64,000 nucleotides of DNA from assembly GCF_000306785.1 (NCBI RefSeq), contig NC_017955.1:2790001-2854000 (forward strand), in the 5' to 3' direction. The DNA is from Modestobacter italicus (GTDB lineage Bacteria; Actinomycetota; Actinomycetes; Mycobacteriales; Geodermatophilaceae). The notes beneath the pieces are model-generated. The model was not told the origin of the DNA. It made no database searches and was given only the letters and a program-made list of their open reading frames with translations. The position numbers and the translations under genes were made by a program. Of this stretch, positions 34,964 to 44,260 are shown piece by piece (the stretch's first letter is position 1; each line of letters starts with the position of its first letter).

Positions 34964-35827
34964 ATGAAGCGCTCGCTGACCGCACGGGACCCCGCCACCC
35001 GGGCCTCGCTGAGGCAGGTCTTCCAGGAGCTCGGCTTCGAGGTCATCCCGTTCAAGAAGACCGAGGAGCAGGTGCTCCAGCACGTGCCCAAGGACGTCCG
35101 GCTGACGGTCACCGCCTCGCCCGCCAAGGGCCAGGACGCCACCGTCGACCTGACCGTCAAGCTGGTCGGCCACGGCTACTCGGTGGCACCGCACCTGTCC
35201 GCCCAGCAGGTCCGCGACCGCGCGCACCTGGCCGACGTCGTCGCCCGTTGCCGCGAGGCCGGGGTCACCGACGTCTTCGTCGTCGGCGGCGACCCGAGCG
35301 ACACCCCCACCGAGTTCAAGGACGCGCTGGCGCTGCTCACCGCGCTGCACGAACTCGACCACGGGTTCGCCGACATCGGGATCGGCGGCCACCCCGAGGG
35401 CCACCCGTCCGTCTCGCCCGAGGTGCTGTTCCAGGCGCTCAAGGACAAGGCCGCGATGGCGACGCACATCAAGACCCAGATCGTGTTCGACCCGAAGCTG
35501 ATCCTCGACTGGGCGCGGGAGCTGAAGAACCGCGGCATCGACCTGCCGGTGCACGTCGGCGTGCCCGGGGCGGTGCACCGGCAGAAGCTGCTGCGGGTCT
35601 CCGGCGGGCTGGGCGTCGGCGAGTCGGCGAAGTTCTTGAAGAAGCAGCAGAACCTGCTGTGGCGCTTCTTCATCCCCGGCGGCTACAGCCCGGACAAGAT
35701 CATCAAGGGCCTGGCCCCGCACATCGGCAAGCCCGACAACCACATCGAGGGCTTCCACGTCTTCACCTTCAACGACCTCGGGCCCACCGAGGCCTGGCGG
35801 GAGCAGACGCTGCGGTCGCTGGCGTGA
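34964..35827 (+). CDS. metF: Methylenetetrahydrofolate reductase family protein
   Basis: The 287-residue TIM-barrel protein has family motifs TVTASPAKGQDATVDLTVKLVGHGYSVAPHLSAQQVRD, DVFVVGGDPSDTPTEF, IGIGGHPEGHPSVSPE, KDKAAMATHIKTQIVFDPKLI and PVHVGVPGAVHRQKLL, matching FAD-dependent MTHFRs though in a divergent subgroup. MTHFR interconverts 5-methyl-THF and 5,10-methylene-THF. Next to O-demethylases it would run towards methylene-THF to recycle the cofactor, as metF does beside ligM in Sphingobium. It is first of a three-gene plus-strand operon. Confidence 0.85.
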   Translation: MKRSLTARDPATRASLRQVFQELGFEVIPFKKTEEQVLQHVPKDVRLTVTASPAKGQDATVDLTVKLVGHGYSVAPHLSAQQVRDRAHLADVVARCREAGVTDVFVVGGDPSDTPTEFKDALALLTALHELDHGFADIGIGGHPEGHPSVSPEVLFQALKDKAAMATHIKTQIVFDPKLILDWARELKNRGIDLPVHVGVPGAVHRQKLLRVSGGLGVGESAKFLKKQQNLLWRFFIPGGYSPDKIIKGLAPHIGKPDNHIEGFHVFTFNDLGPTEAWREQTLRSLA

Positions 35828-35870
35828 CCCGCCTCCCGGGCCCCTCCCCCACCCCCTCCAGGAGCGCCTG

Positions 35871-36731
35871 ATGACCGCAGAGCTGATCGACGGGACGGCG
35901 GTCGCCCGCCTGGTCCGCGAGGACGTGGCGAAGGGCGTCGCGGAGCTGGTCGCCGCCGGTGGCACGCCCCCCGGGCTGGCCACGGTGCTGATCGGCGACG
36001 ACCCCGCTTCCGAGGTCTACGTCCGGAACAAGCGCCGGCTGTGCGTGACGGCCGGGATGGCCGACCTGCACCGCCACCTGCCCGGCGACGTCGACCAGGA
36101 CACCGCCGCCGCGCTGGTCGACGAGCTCGCCGCCGACCCCGCCGTCTCCGGCATCCTGCTCCAGCTCCCGACCCCGGCCCACCTGGACTCCGAGGCGCTG
36201 CTGGCCCGCATCCCGGCGGCGAAGGACGTCGACGGGCTCACCGTCGCCAACGCCGGCCTGCTCGCCCAGGGCCGGCCCGGGCTGCGGCCGTGCACGCCGT
36301 CGGGGGTCATCGAGCTGCTCGACCGCTACGACGTCCCGCTGTCCGGGGTCGAGGCCGTCGTCGTCGGCCGCTCGGTGCTGGTGGGCAAGCCGATGGCCCA
36401 GCTCCTGCTGGAGCGGAACGCCACCGTGACCATCTGCCACTCGCGGACCCGTGACCTCGCCGAGGTGTGCCGGCGCGCCGACGTGCTGGTCGTCGCCGCG
36501 GGGATCCCCGGCCTGGTCGGCGCCGACGGGGTCAAGCCCGGTGCGACCGTGATCGACGTCGGCATCCACCGCGGCGAGGACGGCCTGCACGGAGACGTCG
36601 ACACCGCCGCCGTCGCCGAGGTCGCCGGGCGGATCACCCCCGTGCCCGGGGGCGTGGGGCCGATGACCATCGCCATGCTGCTGGCCAACACCCTGACCGC
36701 CGCGATCGCGCAGCAGGGCCTCGGCGGCTGA
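35871..36731 (+). CDS. folD: Bifunctional methylene-THF dehydrogenase/methenyl-THF cyclohydrolase
   Basis: The 286-residue FolD has catalytic Tyr50 and Lys54 (SEVYVRNKRR), the PTPAHLDSEALLARIPAAKDVDGL block, the Rossmann motif VVVGRSVLVGKPMAQLLLERNATVTICHSRT, and PGGVGPMTIAMLLANTL at the C-terminus. It oxidises 5,10-methylene-THF with NADP+ and hydrolyses the product to 10-formyl-THF. It follows the metF-like gene and its TGA overlaps the next ATG by one base (TGATG). Together they form a C1 oxidation module. Confidence 0.95.
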   Translation: MTAELIDGTAVARLVREDVAKGVAELVAAGGTPPGLATVLIGDDPASEVYVRNKRRLCVTAGMADLHRHLPGDVDQDTAAALVDELAADPAVSGILLQLPTPAHLDSEALLARIPAAKDVDGLTVANAGLLAQGRPGLRPCTPSGVIELLDRYDVPLSGVEAVVVGRSVLVGKPMAQLLLERNATVTICHSRTRDLAEVCRRADVLVVAAGIPGLVGADGVKPGATVIDVGIHRGEDGLHGDVDTAAVAEVAGRITPVPGGVGPMTIAMLLANTLTAAIAQQGLGG

Positions 36732-38551
36732 TGACCCCGGCGGTCGACGGGCCGTGGGCGCGGTTCGACGACCTGGACCGCGGCGAGGCGCTGCTCTGCC
36801 TGCCCCCGCACCGGGTGCTCACCACCACCCGCACCGACGAGGTCGCCGGGATCCTGCAGCAGGTGCACGACGAGACCGCGGCGGGCAGCTGGGCCTACGG
36901 GTTCGTCTCCTACGAGGCGGCGCCGGGCCTGGACCCGCAGCTGCCCGGCGGCTGGACCCCGGGGCAGCCCCCGCTGGTGTGGTTCGGGCTGTGCGCCGAA
37001 CCCGCGCGGGTGGACCCGCTCACCGGGGCCGGCGTGCCGCCGCTGCAGACGGCACCCTGGCGCCCGGACTGGACCGCGGCCGCGCACGCCCGCGCCGTCG
37101 GCGTCGTCCGCGAGCGGATCGCCGCCGGCGAGACCTACCAGTGCAACCTCACCGACCGGCTGCGCTCGACGGTGACCGGGGACCCGGCAGCCCTCTACCA
37201 CCGGCTGGCGCTCGCCCAGCGCGGCGCGCACAACGCCCACCTCGACCTCGGCCGGTACGTGGTGGCCAGCGCCAGCCCCGAGCTGTTCTTCGAGTGGGTG
37301 GGCGACCGGGTGCGCACCCGCCCGATGAAGGGCACCGCCCCCCGCGGCCGGACGACCGCCGAGGACGAGGTGCAGCGCCGGGCCCTGCGCGCCAGCAGCA
37401 AGGAGCAGGCCGAGAACGTGATGATCGTCGACCTGCTGCGCAACGACCTCGGCCGGGTCGCCGAGGTCGGCAGCGTGACCGTCGACGAGCTGTTCGCCCT
37501 GGAGCGGTACCCGACCGTCTGGCAGCTGACCTCGCAGGTCAGCGCCCGCATCCGGCCGGACGTCGGGCTGCCGGAGCTCTTCGCCGCGCTCTTCCCCTGC
37601 GGCTCGGTCACCGGAGCACCCAAGCAGCGCTCGATGGAGCTGATCCGCGAGCTGGAGCCGACGCCGCGCGGCGTGTACTGCGGGGCGATCGGGCTGGTCG
37701 CCCCGCCGGGTGCGCCGTTCCGCGCCCGGTTCAGCGTCGCGATCCGCACCGCCGTGGTCGACCGGGCGTCCGGCGCGGCCGTCTACGGGGCCGGCGGCGG
37801 CATCACCTGGGGCTCGGACGCCGGCCGGGAGCGGGCCGAGCTGCTCGCCAAGGCCGCCGTCCTCGGCCACGAGGTCACCGAGCACCAGCTGCTGGAGACC
37901 CTCGCCTGGCTGCCGTCCGAGGGGTTCCGCCACCTCGACCGCCACCTCGCCCGGCTGGCCGACTCCGCCCGGTACTTCGGCTTCCGGTCCGACCGCGACG
38001 CCACCGCCGCCCGCCTGCGGGACGCCGTCGCCGACCGGACCGCCCCAACGCGGGTGCGGCTGGCGCTGCACCGCTCGGGTGAGCTGGAGGTCGAGGTGCG
38101 GGACCTGCTCCCGGCGGGGCCCGGGCCGGTCCGGCTGGTGGTGGACCACGAGCCGGTGGACCCCGCCAGCCCGTGGCTGCAGCACAAGACCACCCGCCGC
38201 GACCCCTACCGGCTCCGGGCGCTGCGGCACCCGGAGGCCGACGACGTCGTCCTGGTCAACCAGCGCGGCGAGCTGACCGAGACGACCATCGCGAATCTGG
38301 CCGTCCGGCTCGACGGCCGGTGGTGGACGCCGCCGACCAGCTCCGGCTGCCTGCCCGGCGTCGAGCGCGGCCGGCTGCTGGACCTGGGCCGGCTGCACGA
38401 ACGCGTGCTGCACGTCGACGACCTCGCCGCGGCCGAGGAGCTCGCGGTGCTCAGCTCGCTGCGCGGCTGGCGGCCGGCGCAGCTGCTCCCCCGGCCGCGC
38501 CGGCCGCTCCGCTACGGGGCCGACCGGGAGGCCTCCCGCGCCGCCGGGTGA
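36731..38551 (+). CDS. pabBC: Fused aminodeoxychorismate synthase component I / aminodeoxychorismate lyase (PabB-PabC)
   Basis: The 606-residue fusion has residues 1-390 as the chorismate-binding PabB domain (ERIAAGETYQCNLTDRL, RPMKGTAPRG, NVMIVDLLRNDLGRVA, PCGSVTGAPKQRSMELI, AVYGAGGGITWGSDA). Residues 395-600 form a class IV PLP-fold PabC domain (HKTTRRDPYR with the likely PLP lysine, LVNQRGELTETTIANLAV). It makes 4-aminobenzoate for folate; the glutaminase subunit PabA is not in the window. Coupling to folD suggests folate supply is co-regulated with C1 oxidation. Confidence 0.92.
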   Translation: MTPAVDGPWARFDDLDRGEALLCLPPHRVLTTTRTDEVAGILQQVHDETAAGSWAYGFVSYEAAPGLDPQLPGGWTPGQPPLVWFGLCAEPARVDPLTGAGVPPLQTAPWRPDWTAAAHARAVGVVRERIAAGETYQCNLTDRLRSTVTGDPAALYHRLALAQRGAHNAHLDLGRYVVASASPELFFEWVGDRVRTRPMKGTAPRGRTTAEDEVQRRALRASSKEQAENVMIVDLLRNDLGRVAEVGSVTVDELFALERYPTVWQLTSQVSARIRPDVGLPELFAALFPCGSVTGAPKQRSMELIRELEPTPRGVYCGAIGLVAPPGAPFRARFSVAIRTAVVDRASGAAVYGAGGGITWGSDAGRERAELLAKAAVLGHEVTEHQLLETLAWLPSEGFRHLDRHLARLADSARYFGFRSDRDATAARLRDAVADRTAPTRVRLALHRSGELEVEVRDLLPAGPGPVRLVVDHEPVDPASPWLQHKTTRRDPYRLRALRHPEADDVVLVNQRGELTETTIANLAVRLDGRWWTPPTSSGCLPGVERGRLLDLGRLHERVLHVDDLAAAEELAVLSSLRGWRPAQLLPRPRRPLRYGADREASRAAG

Positions 38552-38568
38552 CGGCCCCGCCGGTCAGC

Positions 38569-39441
38569 TCACTCGAAGACGACGGTGCGGTTTTCGTGGA
38601 TGATCACGCGGTTCTCGGTGTGCCAGCGGACAGCGTGCGCGAGGGCGCGCGTCTCGGCCTCCCGGCCGCGGGCGGCCAGCTGCTCCGGGCTCGACGAGTG
38701 GTCGACCCGCAGCATCTCCTGCTCGATGATCGGGCCCTCGTCGAGGTCCGCGGTCACGTAGTGCGCGGTCGCGCCGATGAACTTCACGCCCCGGGCGTGC
38801 GCCTGGTGGTACGGGCGGGCGCCCTTGAAGCTCGGCAGCATCGAGTGGTGGATGTTGATCGCCCGGCCGCCCAGCTGCCGGCACAGGTCGTCGGAGAGGA
38901 TCTGCATGTAGCGCGCCAGGATGACCAGCTCGACCCCCTCCGAGCGGACGATGTCCAGCAGCGCCGCCTCGGCCTCCGCCTTGGTCTCCCGGGTCACCGG
39001 GATGTGCGTGAAGGGGACGCCGTAGAAGTCGGCGGTGCTCTGCAGGGTCGGGTGGTTGGACACCACCGCGACGACGTCGAGGTTGAGCTCGCCGACGGAG
39101 TTGCGGAACAGCAGGTCGTTGAGGCAGTGCGCGTACTGGCTGACCATGATCACCACGCGCTGGCGCTCCGCGGCGTCGGCCAGCCGCCAGTTCATCGCGA
39201 ACCGCTGGGCGGTCTCCGCGAAGGACTCCCGCAGGGCGGGCAGGTCCAGCGGCGCGCCGTCGACGTGCTTGAACTCCACGCGCATGTAGAACATGCCGCT
39301 GGAGAGGCTGTCGAACTGGTGGCTCTCCACGATCGTGCACTTCTCCTGCACGAGCAGCCCGGACACCGCGTGCACGATGCCCGGGGCGTCCACGCAGGAC
39401 AGCACCAGGATGCCGTGTTGACCGTCAGCGGGCCGGGTCAT
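38569..39441 (-). CDS. purU: Formyltetrahydrofolate deformylase
   Basis: The 290-residue PurU has an N-terminal ACT domain (ILVLSCVDAPGIVHAVSGLLVQEKCTIVESHQFD) and a C-terminal formyltransferase-fold hydrolase domain with INIHHSMLPSFKGARPYHQAHARG and ATAHYVTADLDEGPIIEQE, containing the Asn/His/Asp catalytic set. It hydrolyses 10-formyl-THF to formate and THF. It converges on pabBC with an 18-base gap. It closes the loop that returns free THF to the O-demethylases. The ATG at 39441 has GGAGGAG upstream. Confidence 0.94.
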   Translation of the reverse strand: MTRPADGQHGILVLSCVDAPGIVHAVSGLLVQEKCTIVESHQFDSLSSGMFYMRVEFKHVDGAPLDLPALRESFAETAQRFAMNWRLADAAERQRVVIMVSQYAHCLNDLLFRNSVGELNLDVVAVVSNHPTLQSTADFYGVPFTHIPVTRETKAEAEAALLDIVRSEGVELVILARYMQILSDDLCRQLGGRAINIHHSMLPSFKGARPYHQAHARGVKFIGATAHYVTADLDEGPIIEQEMLRVDHSSSPEQLAARGREAETRALAHAVRWHTENRVIIHENRTVVFE

Positions 39442-39588
39442 GTCTCCTCCACGGGGCTCGTTCCGTCGGGGCGCGCACCCCGTGCGGGGTGGCGCCGATC
39501 ACACGTCCGGGTTGACGGTACGCACCGGTCCCCAGCGCCTCCCAGCGGCAGATGACCACTCCCACCGGGCGCCGGGGAGCGGTGGCCC

Positions 39589-39606
39589 GCGACAATCGAC
39601 GTAGGC
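39589..39606 (+). promoter_or_regulatory. CGAC-N3-YGACGTAG motif upstream of purU
   Basis: GCGACAATCGACGTAGGC lies in the 174-base gap between the purU start and the stop of the CocE-like gene. It is oriented opposite to purU, unlike the other three copies, which read with their genes. Confidence 0.35.
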
Positions 39607-39615
39607 ACGCCCGGG

Positions 39616-41286
39616 TCAGCCGCGCGGCGGTAGCACGGGGACCACGAGGTGGGAGTCGAAGCGGCCGCCGGTGTGCACGACGCTGCGGCCGGCGTTCACG
39701 GTGTCCGTGTGCCGGGCGTAGGTCAGCGGCTCCGGGTAGCGCATGACGTCGCTGCCCTGGACGACCAGCAGCAGCTGCTCCCCCGCCTCGAACCGGGTGC
39801 CCGACGGCCAGACCTCGATGTCCAGCCGGGTCGGCTCGCGCGGCGTCAGCGGCAGCGCCCGCCGGTGCGCCAGCACCGGCAGGAAGTCGGTGGAGCGCTC
39901 CGGGTCGAGCTCCCGGTGCGAGGCGCGCAGCCAGCCGACCGCCACCGGGCCGTCCTCGAACTGCCCGTAGTACGGGAACCCGACCTGGTTGCCCTCGGCG
40001 TCGAGCTTGAACAGCGCGACGAACACGTCCAGGTCGTCGGTCTCCTCCGCGGACATGTGCAGCACCGCGCGCACGTGCCCGACCAGCTCGACGGGCTCGG
40101 TGAACGTCGCCGTAAAGGTGGCCCGGCGGGGCGCCAGCCCGCTGCCCAGCGCGTCGTAGGAGGCGGCGCCCTCGGTGGCGACCGGGTCCCAGCCCAGCGA
40201 GCCGCCGGTGGCGTCCAGGTGCAGCTGCCGGTACTCGACGTCCTCGAGCGGCCACTCCCGGGCGTCCCGCCAGGTGCCCTCGTAGTACCGGTCGCGCACC
40301 TCGGCCCGCACCCGCGGCCAGTCCTGCACCCCGGGGCCGCGGTCGAGCAGGAAGTGGTCGAAGAACGCCCGCTGGCGCTCGACGTTCTCCGGCTCGTAGT
40401 AGTAGGCCCACTTCTTCCGGCCGTGGACGTCGAGCCACTTCTGCGCCGACCCCATCCGGCGGAAGCCCTCCAGGGTGCCGCGGCTGTGCAGCCCCTGGTC
40501 GGCCCAGCTGGCGACGACGAACGCCGGCACCTGGATCGCCTCGAGGTCGGCGGCCTTGCCGGCCCAGAACTCGTCGAACCAGGGGTGGGCGGCGGTCTCG
40601 GCCTCCAGGTCCTCGATCTCGGTCGTGCTGGCCCCCCAGCGCTCCCAGATGTAGGGCCAGAAGGAGGTCTCCGGGATGCCGCCGTGCCGGGCCACCTCCC
40701 GGTAGGTGTCGTTCCACCCCTCCCAGGGGTTGATCGCGGCCAGGTGCGGCGGGTTCAGCGACGCGACCCACCACTGCAGGCTGGTCAGGTAGGAGACACC
40801 GGACAGCCCGACCTTGCCGGCGCTCCACGGCTGGGTGCCGGCCCACTCGACCAGGTCGGCGTAGGCGCGCGCCTCCTCGATCGAGTGGTACGTGGCCCGG
40901 CCCTCGGAGTACCAGGTGCCCGGGACGTCGGCGAGGACGATGGCGTAGCCGTGCGGCACCCAGTACTCGGGGTCCGGCGCCTCGAAGGTGGTCAGGTCCC
41001 CGGTCCACTCCGGCCGCACGCCGCTGTTGGGGTAGATCTGGCCGATCGGCGCCGGGTTGTGCTTGCCGTACGGCGACCAGCTGACCAGCGGCGCCGCCGG
41101 CACGTCGGAGTCGGGCCGGTAGACGTCGACGTACATGACGTGCCCCTGGTCCCCGAACGGGACGGCGACGTCCTTCTCGACGACCATGCCGGGCCGGTTC
41201 TCGAACCGGTGCTCGGGCGGCCTGCCCCCGCGCGACTCCGGCGTGCTGCGGGGGCTCCGGAGGAGGTGCGGCGTCTCGTCGTGCAC
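39616..41286 (-). CDS. CocE/NonD family hydrolase (X-Pro dipeptidyl-peptidase-like)
   Basis: The 556-residue serine hydrolase has the N-terminal alpha/beta domain (PLVSWSPYGKHNPAPIG, ADVPGTWYSEG, nucleophile Ser in GLSGVSYLTSLQWW). A C-terminal jelly-roll typical of CocE follows (FTEPVELVGHVRAVLHMSAEETDDLDVFVALFKLDAEG). The family cleaves esters and amides such as cocaine and acyl-proline peptides. Here an aromatic ester or amide is plausible. The GTG at 41286 is chosen from family length; it is separated from the aldehyde dehydrogenase upstream by a terminator hairpin. Confidence 0.85.
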   Translation of the reverse strand: MHDETPHLLRSPRSTPESRGGRPPEHRFENRPGMVVEKDVAVPFGDQGHVMYVDVYRPDSDVPAAPLVSWSPYGKHNPAPIGQIYPNSGVRPEWTGDLTTFEAPDPEYWVPHGYAIVLADVPGTWYSEGRATYHSIEEARAYADLVEWAGTQPWSAGKVGLSGVSYLTSLQWWVASLNPPHLAAINPWEGWNDTYREVARHGGIPETSFWPYIWERWGASTTEIEDLEAETAAHPWFDEFWAGKAADLEAIQVPAFVVASWADQGLHSRGTLEGFRRMGSAQKWLDVHGRKKWAYYYEPENVERQRAFFDHFLLDRGPGVQDWPRVRAEVRDRYYEGTWRDAREWPLEDVEYRQLHLDATGGSLGWDPVATEGAASYDALGSGLAPRRATFTATFTEPVELVGHVRAVLHMSAEETDDLDVFVALFKLDAEGNQVGFPYYGQFEDGPVAVGWLRASHRELDPERSTDFLPVLAHRRALPLTPREPTRLDIEVWPSGTRFEAGEQLLLVVQGSDVMRYPEPLTYARHTDTVNAGRSVVHTGGRFDSHLVVPVLPPRG

Positions 41287-41332
41287 AGGGGTCCTCGTCG
41301 TCCGTCGGGGAGGTGCGGAGGCAGGCGCCGTC

Positions 41333-41362
41333 GACGCACCGCCCCGGTCGGGGCGGTGCGTC
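41333..41362 (-). terminator. Terminator hairpin after the aldehyde dehydrogenase gene
   Basis: A 14-bp perfect stem (41333-41346 with 41349-41362), with only two unpaired bases at its tip, lies about 30 bases beyond the aldehyde dehydrogenase stop. Confidence 0.65.
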
Positions 41363-41392
41363 ACGCGGTCGCGGGTGGGGCCGGGTGCTGCG

Positions 41393-42898
41393 TCAGTGCG
41401 CCATGGCGGCGAGCGCCTCGGCGTCGAGGGTCGCGATGGAGCGGGTGTCCTGGAAGGCGCGCACGCCCTCGATGCCCTGCTCGCGGCCCATGCCGGACTG
41501 CCGCACGCCGCCGAAGGGGGCCCGCAGGTCCAGCCGGGTGGCGCCGTGGTCGTTGACCCAGACGTAGCCGCACGCCAGTCGGGAACCGATGCGCTGGGCG
41601 GTGGCCGGGTCCGCCGTCCAGACCGACCCGCACAGGCCGCCCCAGGTGTCGTTGGCGGCGGCGACGGCCTCCTCCTCGGTGTCGAAGGCGATGATCGGGA
41701 TGACCGGGCCGAACTGCTCCTGGGTGACCACCCGCAGCGACGGGTCGGGGTCGATGACCAGGGCCGGACGCAGGAAGTTGCCCTCGGCCAGGTCGCCGCC
41801 GGGCAGCTCGCCGTACTCACGGACCTCGGCGCCGGCGTCCTTGGCCTCCTGGACGATCTCGGCCACGAAGGCCTTCTGCGCCGCCTGGTGCAGCGGGCCC
41901 ATGGTGGTGCCCTCGTCCAGGCCGTAGCCCAGCCGGACGGCGGCCAGCCGCTGCTCGAGGCCGGCGACCAGCTCGTCGCGGCGCGACCGGTGCACGTACA
42001 CCCGCTTGGCGGCCATGCAGATCTGCCCGGTGGTGTCGAAGATCCCGGCGAACAGCCGGTCGAGGTGGGTGTCGTCGATGACCGCGTCCTCGGTGAAGAT
42101 CGCCGCGTCGTTGCCACCCAGCTCGAGCGTCACCCGGGTCAGCGTCCGCGACGCCATCTCCATCATCCGCTTGCCGCCGTTGACGCTGCCGGTGAAGCAG
42201 ACCTTGGCGACGTCGGGGTTCTGGATGAGGCCGGCCATCTCCTCGTCGCGGCCGGTGACCACGTTCAGCACGCCCGGCGGGAGCTTCTCGGCGACGCGCT
42301 GCACGACGCGGGCGGTGGCCAGCGGCGCCGAGGGCGGCGGCTTGACGATGGCGGTGTTGCCGGCCAGCAGCGCGTGCGGCAGCGCGGCGCCGAGGATGGC
42401 GATCGGCCAGTTGAACGGCACGATGACGGTGACCACGCCCAGCGGCTGGTAGCCGACCTGGGTGGTCACCGGGATGCCGGGGGCGGGCTCGAGGACCTTG
42501 CCCGTGTCCACCTCGTCGGCCAGGCCCAGCGCCAGCTGCCAGCGCAGCTCGAAGACCAGGGCGTCGATCCAGGCCTCCATCCGGATCTTGCCGTTCTCCT
42601 GCGAGAGGACGGCGGCGTCGGCGTCGCGGTCGTCGGCGATGCCGGCGATCGCCTCGGCCATCGCGGCAGCCCGCTCCTGGGCCGACAGCGCGGCCCAGGC
42701 GGGGAACGCGGCCTTGGCCGCGGCCACCGCGTCCGCCACGTCGTCCGCCGTCGCGGCCGCGGCCTCGCCGACGACCACGCCCGGCTTCCCCGGGTCCGCC
42801 ACCTGCAGGACGTCGGCGGTGGTGCGCTCCTCGCCGCCGATGAACAGTCCGGTGCGCACGACCTGGGTCTCGCCTGCTGCCGTCTGGGTGCTCGTCAT
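41393..42898 (-). CDS. NAD(P)-dependent aldehyde dehydrogenase, probably aromatic aldehyde
   Basis: The 501-residue ALDH has VPFNWPIAILGAALPHALLAGNTAIVKP, catalytic Glu259 (LELGGND) and Cys294 (GQICMAAKRVY), and the C-terminal FGGVRQSGMGREQG. It oxidises aldehydes to acids. Next to a benzyl-alcohol-type dehydrogenase and O-demethylases, vanillin, syringaldehyde or another benzaldehyde is a reasonable guess. The palindrome GGGACATCTGTCCC sits about 125 bases upstream of its ATG (GGAGGGG Shine-Dalgarno). Confidence 0.88.
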   Translation of the reverse strand: MTSTQTAAGETQVVRTGLFIGGEERTTADVLQVADPGKPGVVVGEAAAATADDVADAVAAAKAAFPAWAALSAQERAAAMAEAIAGIADDRDADAAVLSQENGKIRMEAWIDALVFELRWQLALGLADEVDTGKVLEPAPGIPVTTQVGYQPLGVVTVIVPFNWPIAILGAALPHALLAGNTAIVKPPPSAPLATARVVQRVAEKLPPGVLNVVTGRDEEMAGLIQNPDVAKVCFTGSVNGGKRMMEMASRTLTRVTLELGGNDAAIFTEDAVIDDTHLDRLFAGIFDTTGQICMAAKRVYVHRSRRDELVAGLEQRLAAVRLGYGLDEGTTMGPLHQAAQKAFVAEIVQEAKDAGAEVREYGELPGGDLAEGNFLRPALVIDPDPSLRVVTQEQFGPVIPIIAFDTEEEAVAAANDTWGGLCGSVWTADPATAQRIGSRLACGYVWVNDHGATRLDLRAPFGGVRQSGMGREQGIEGVRAFQDTRSIATLDAEALAAMAH

Positions 42899-43022
42899 GT
42901 CGTTCCCCTCCGTTGGGTCCCGTTCGCGTGCCTGCTCCACCGGGTGCGCCCGGCGCCGTTGCCGGCGCCGGACGCACACCGGGCGTGCCCTCCAGCGTCC
43001 GACCCGGCGGGGCCGGGCACCA

Positions 43023-43036
43023 GGGACATCTGTCCC
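43023..43036. promoter_or_regulatory. Palindrome GGGACATCTGTCCC, candidate operator
   Basis: A perfect GGGAC-N4-GTCCC palindrome lies in the 140-base gap upstream of the aldehyde dehydrogenase, just past the alcohol dehydrogenase stop. A 12/14 match (GGGACATTTGACCC) occurs at 26613 in the transporter/O-demethylase divergent region. The form is that of DosR/NarL-type boxes. Confidence 0.4.
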
Positions 43037-43038
43037 GG

Positions 43039-44175
43039 TCAGGAGCCCCGCGGCGGGTCGCCGTCCGGGGTCCCCAGCCGCAGCACGGGCTTGATCGTCC
43101 GCCCGGCGGCGGAGTCGGCGAAGGCCTGCTCGATGTCGGCGAAGTCGTAGGAGGTGACCAGCCGGTCGAACGGGAACCGGTCCTGCCGCCAGAGCTCGAC
43201 GAGCTGCGGGATGTACGTCTGCGGGACCGCGTCGCCCTCGATGATCATCTGCAGCCGCCAGCCGCGGGTCATCGACAGCCCGGTCTCGAACGCCGTCTCC
43301 TCGCCCGGCGCCTGGGCTCCGACGACCCCGACGGTGCCGCGGATGGCCAGCGAGTCCGCCGCGGTGCGCAGCACGGCCGACACACCCGTCGTCTCGAGTG
43401 CGGCGTCCACGCCCTGCCCGCCGGTGAGCTCGGTGACGCGCGCGGCGACGTCGCCGTCCCGGGCGTCGACGACGTCGGTCGCACCGAGCTCGGTGGCCAG
43501 CGCCAGCCGCTCGGGGACGACGTCGACGGCGACGATCCGGGCGCAGCCGACCGCCCGCGCGGCCAGCACGGCGGACAGCCCCACCGCCCCGGCCCCGAAC
43601 ACGGCGATGCTCGACCCGGCCGGCGGGCGCAGCGAGTTCATCACCGCACCCGCCCCGGTCTGGATGCCGCAGCCGAGCGGGCCCATCAGCTCGAGCGGGA
43701 CGTCGGCTCGGATCGGGACCACCGACCGGGCCTGCACGTTCGCGTGCCGGGCGAACGAGGACTGGCCGAAGAAGTGCGAGGAGAGCTGCCCGCCGTCGCG
43801 GTCCCGCAGCGCGGTGGACCCGTCGGGCCGGGTGCCGCCGAAGTTGCGGGCGTACAGGTCGGCGCAGTAGGTGCTGTCGCCCGCCAGGCACTGCCGGCAG
43901 CGGCCGCAGGTGTTCACCGACAGGACGACGTGGTCGCCCACCGCCACCCCGGCCACGGCGTCGCCGACCGCCTCGACGACGCCGGAGCCCTCGTGGCCCA
44001 GCACGGCCGGCAGCGGCGTCGGGTAGGTCTGCTCGCGCACCACCGCGTCGGTGTGGCAGACCCCGGCGCCGACCAGCCGCACCCGGACCTCGTCGGGGCG
44101 GGGGTCGTCGAGCTCGACCTCCTCGATCACGAACGGGCCGTCCTTCTCCCGGACGACGGCTGCCTCGGTGAGCAT
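43039..44175 (-). CDS. Zinc-dependent aryl-alcohol-type dehydrogenase (MDR family)
   Basis: The 378-residue medium-chain dehydrogenase has catalytic zinc ligands Cys40 (GAGVCHTD) and His61 (GHEGSG) and structural zinc cysteines 90, 93, 96 and 104 (CGRCRQC-x7-C). It also has GCGIQTGAGAVMNSL and the Rossmann motif VFGAGAVGLSAV. This matches the benzyl-alcohol/class III branch. It would convert aromatic alcohols to aldehydes for the ALDH encoded downstream. The ATG at 44175 is preceded by GAGGAGGAG. Confidence 0.88.
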   Translation of the reverse strand: MLTEAAVVREKDGPFVIEEVELDDPRPDEVRVRLVGAGVCHTDAVVREQTYPTPLPAVLGHEGSGVVEAVGDAVAGVAVGDHVVLSVNTCGRCRQCLAGDSTYCADLYARNFGGTRPDGSTALRDRDGGQLSSHFFGQSSFARHANVQARSVVPIRADVPLELMGPLGCGIQTGAGAVMNSLRPPAGSSIAVFGAGAVGLSAVLAARAVGCARIVAVDVVPERLALATELGATDVVDARDGDVAARVTELTGGQGVDAALETTGVSAVLRTAADSLAIRGTVGVVGAQAPGEETAFETGLSMTRGWRLQMIIEGDAVPQTYIPQLVELWRQDRFPFDRLVTSYDFADIEQAFADSAAGRTIKPVLRLGTPDGDPPRGS

Positions 44176-44260
44176 CGGTGCTCCTCCTCTGCGCTCGGCT
44201 GACCGGAGCGTGCCACGCCGGTCGGGGCGGCACGAGCCGGTCGGAAGGGTCCTGCGGTCG

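Noticed and set aside
42949-42976. GC-rich self-complementary stretch between alcohol and aldehyde dehydrogenase genes as a certain terminator
   Set aside because: The stem has a mismatch and the sequence GGCGCCG pairs in several registers by composition alone, so I did not list it.
41393-44233. A 946-codon minus-strand fusion of alcohol and aldehyde dehydrogenases
   Set aside because: The upstream part is an out-of-frame reading of the alcohol dehydrogenase. The real aldehyde dehydrogenase starts at 42898 behind its own Shine-Dalgarno.
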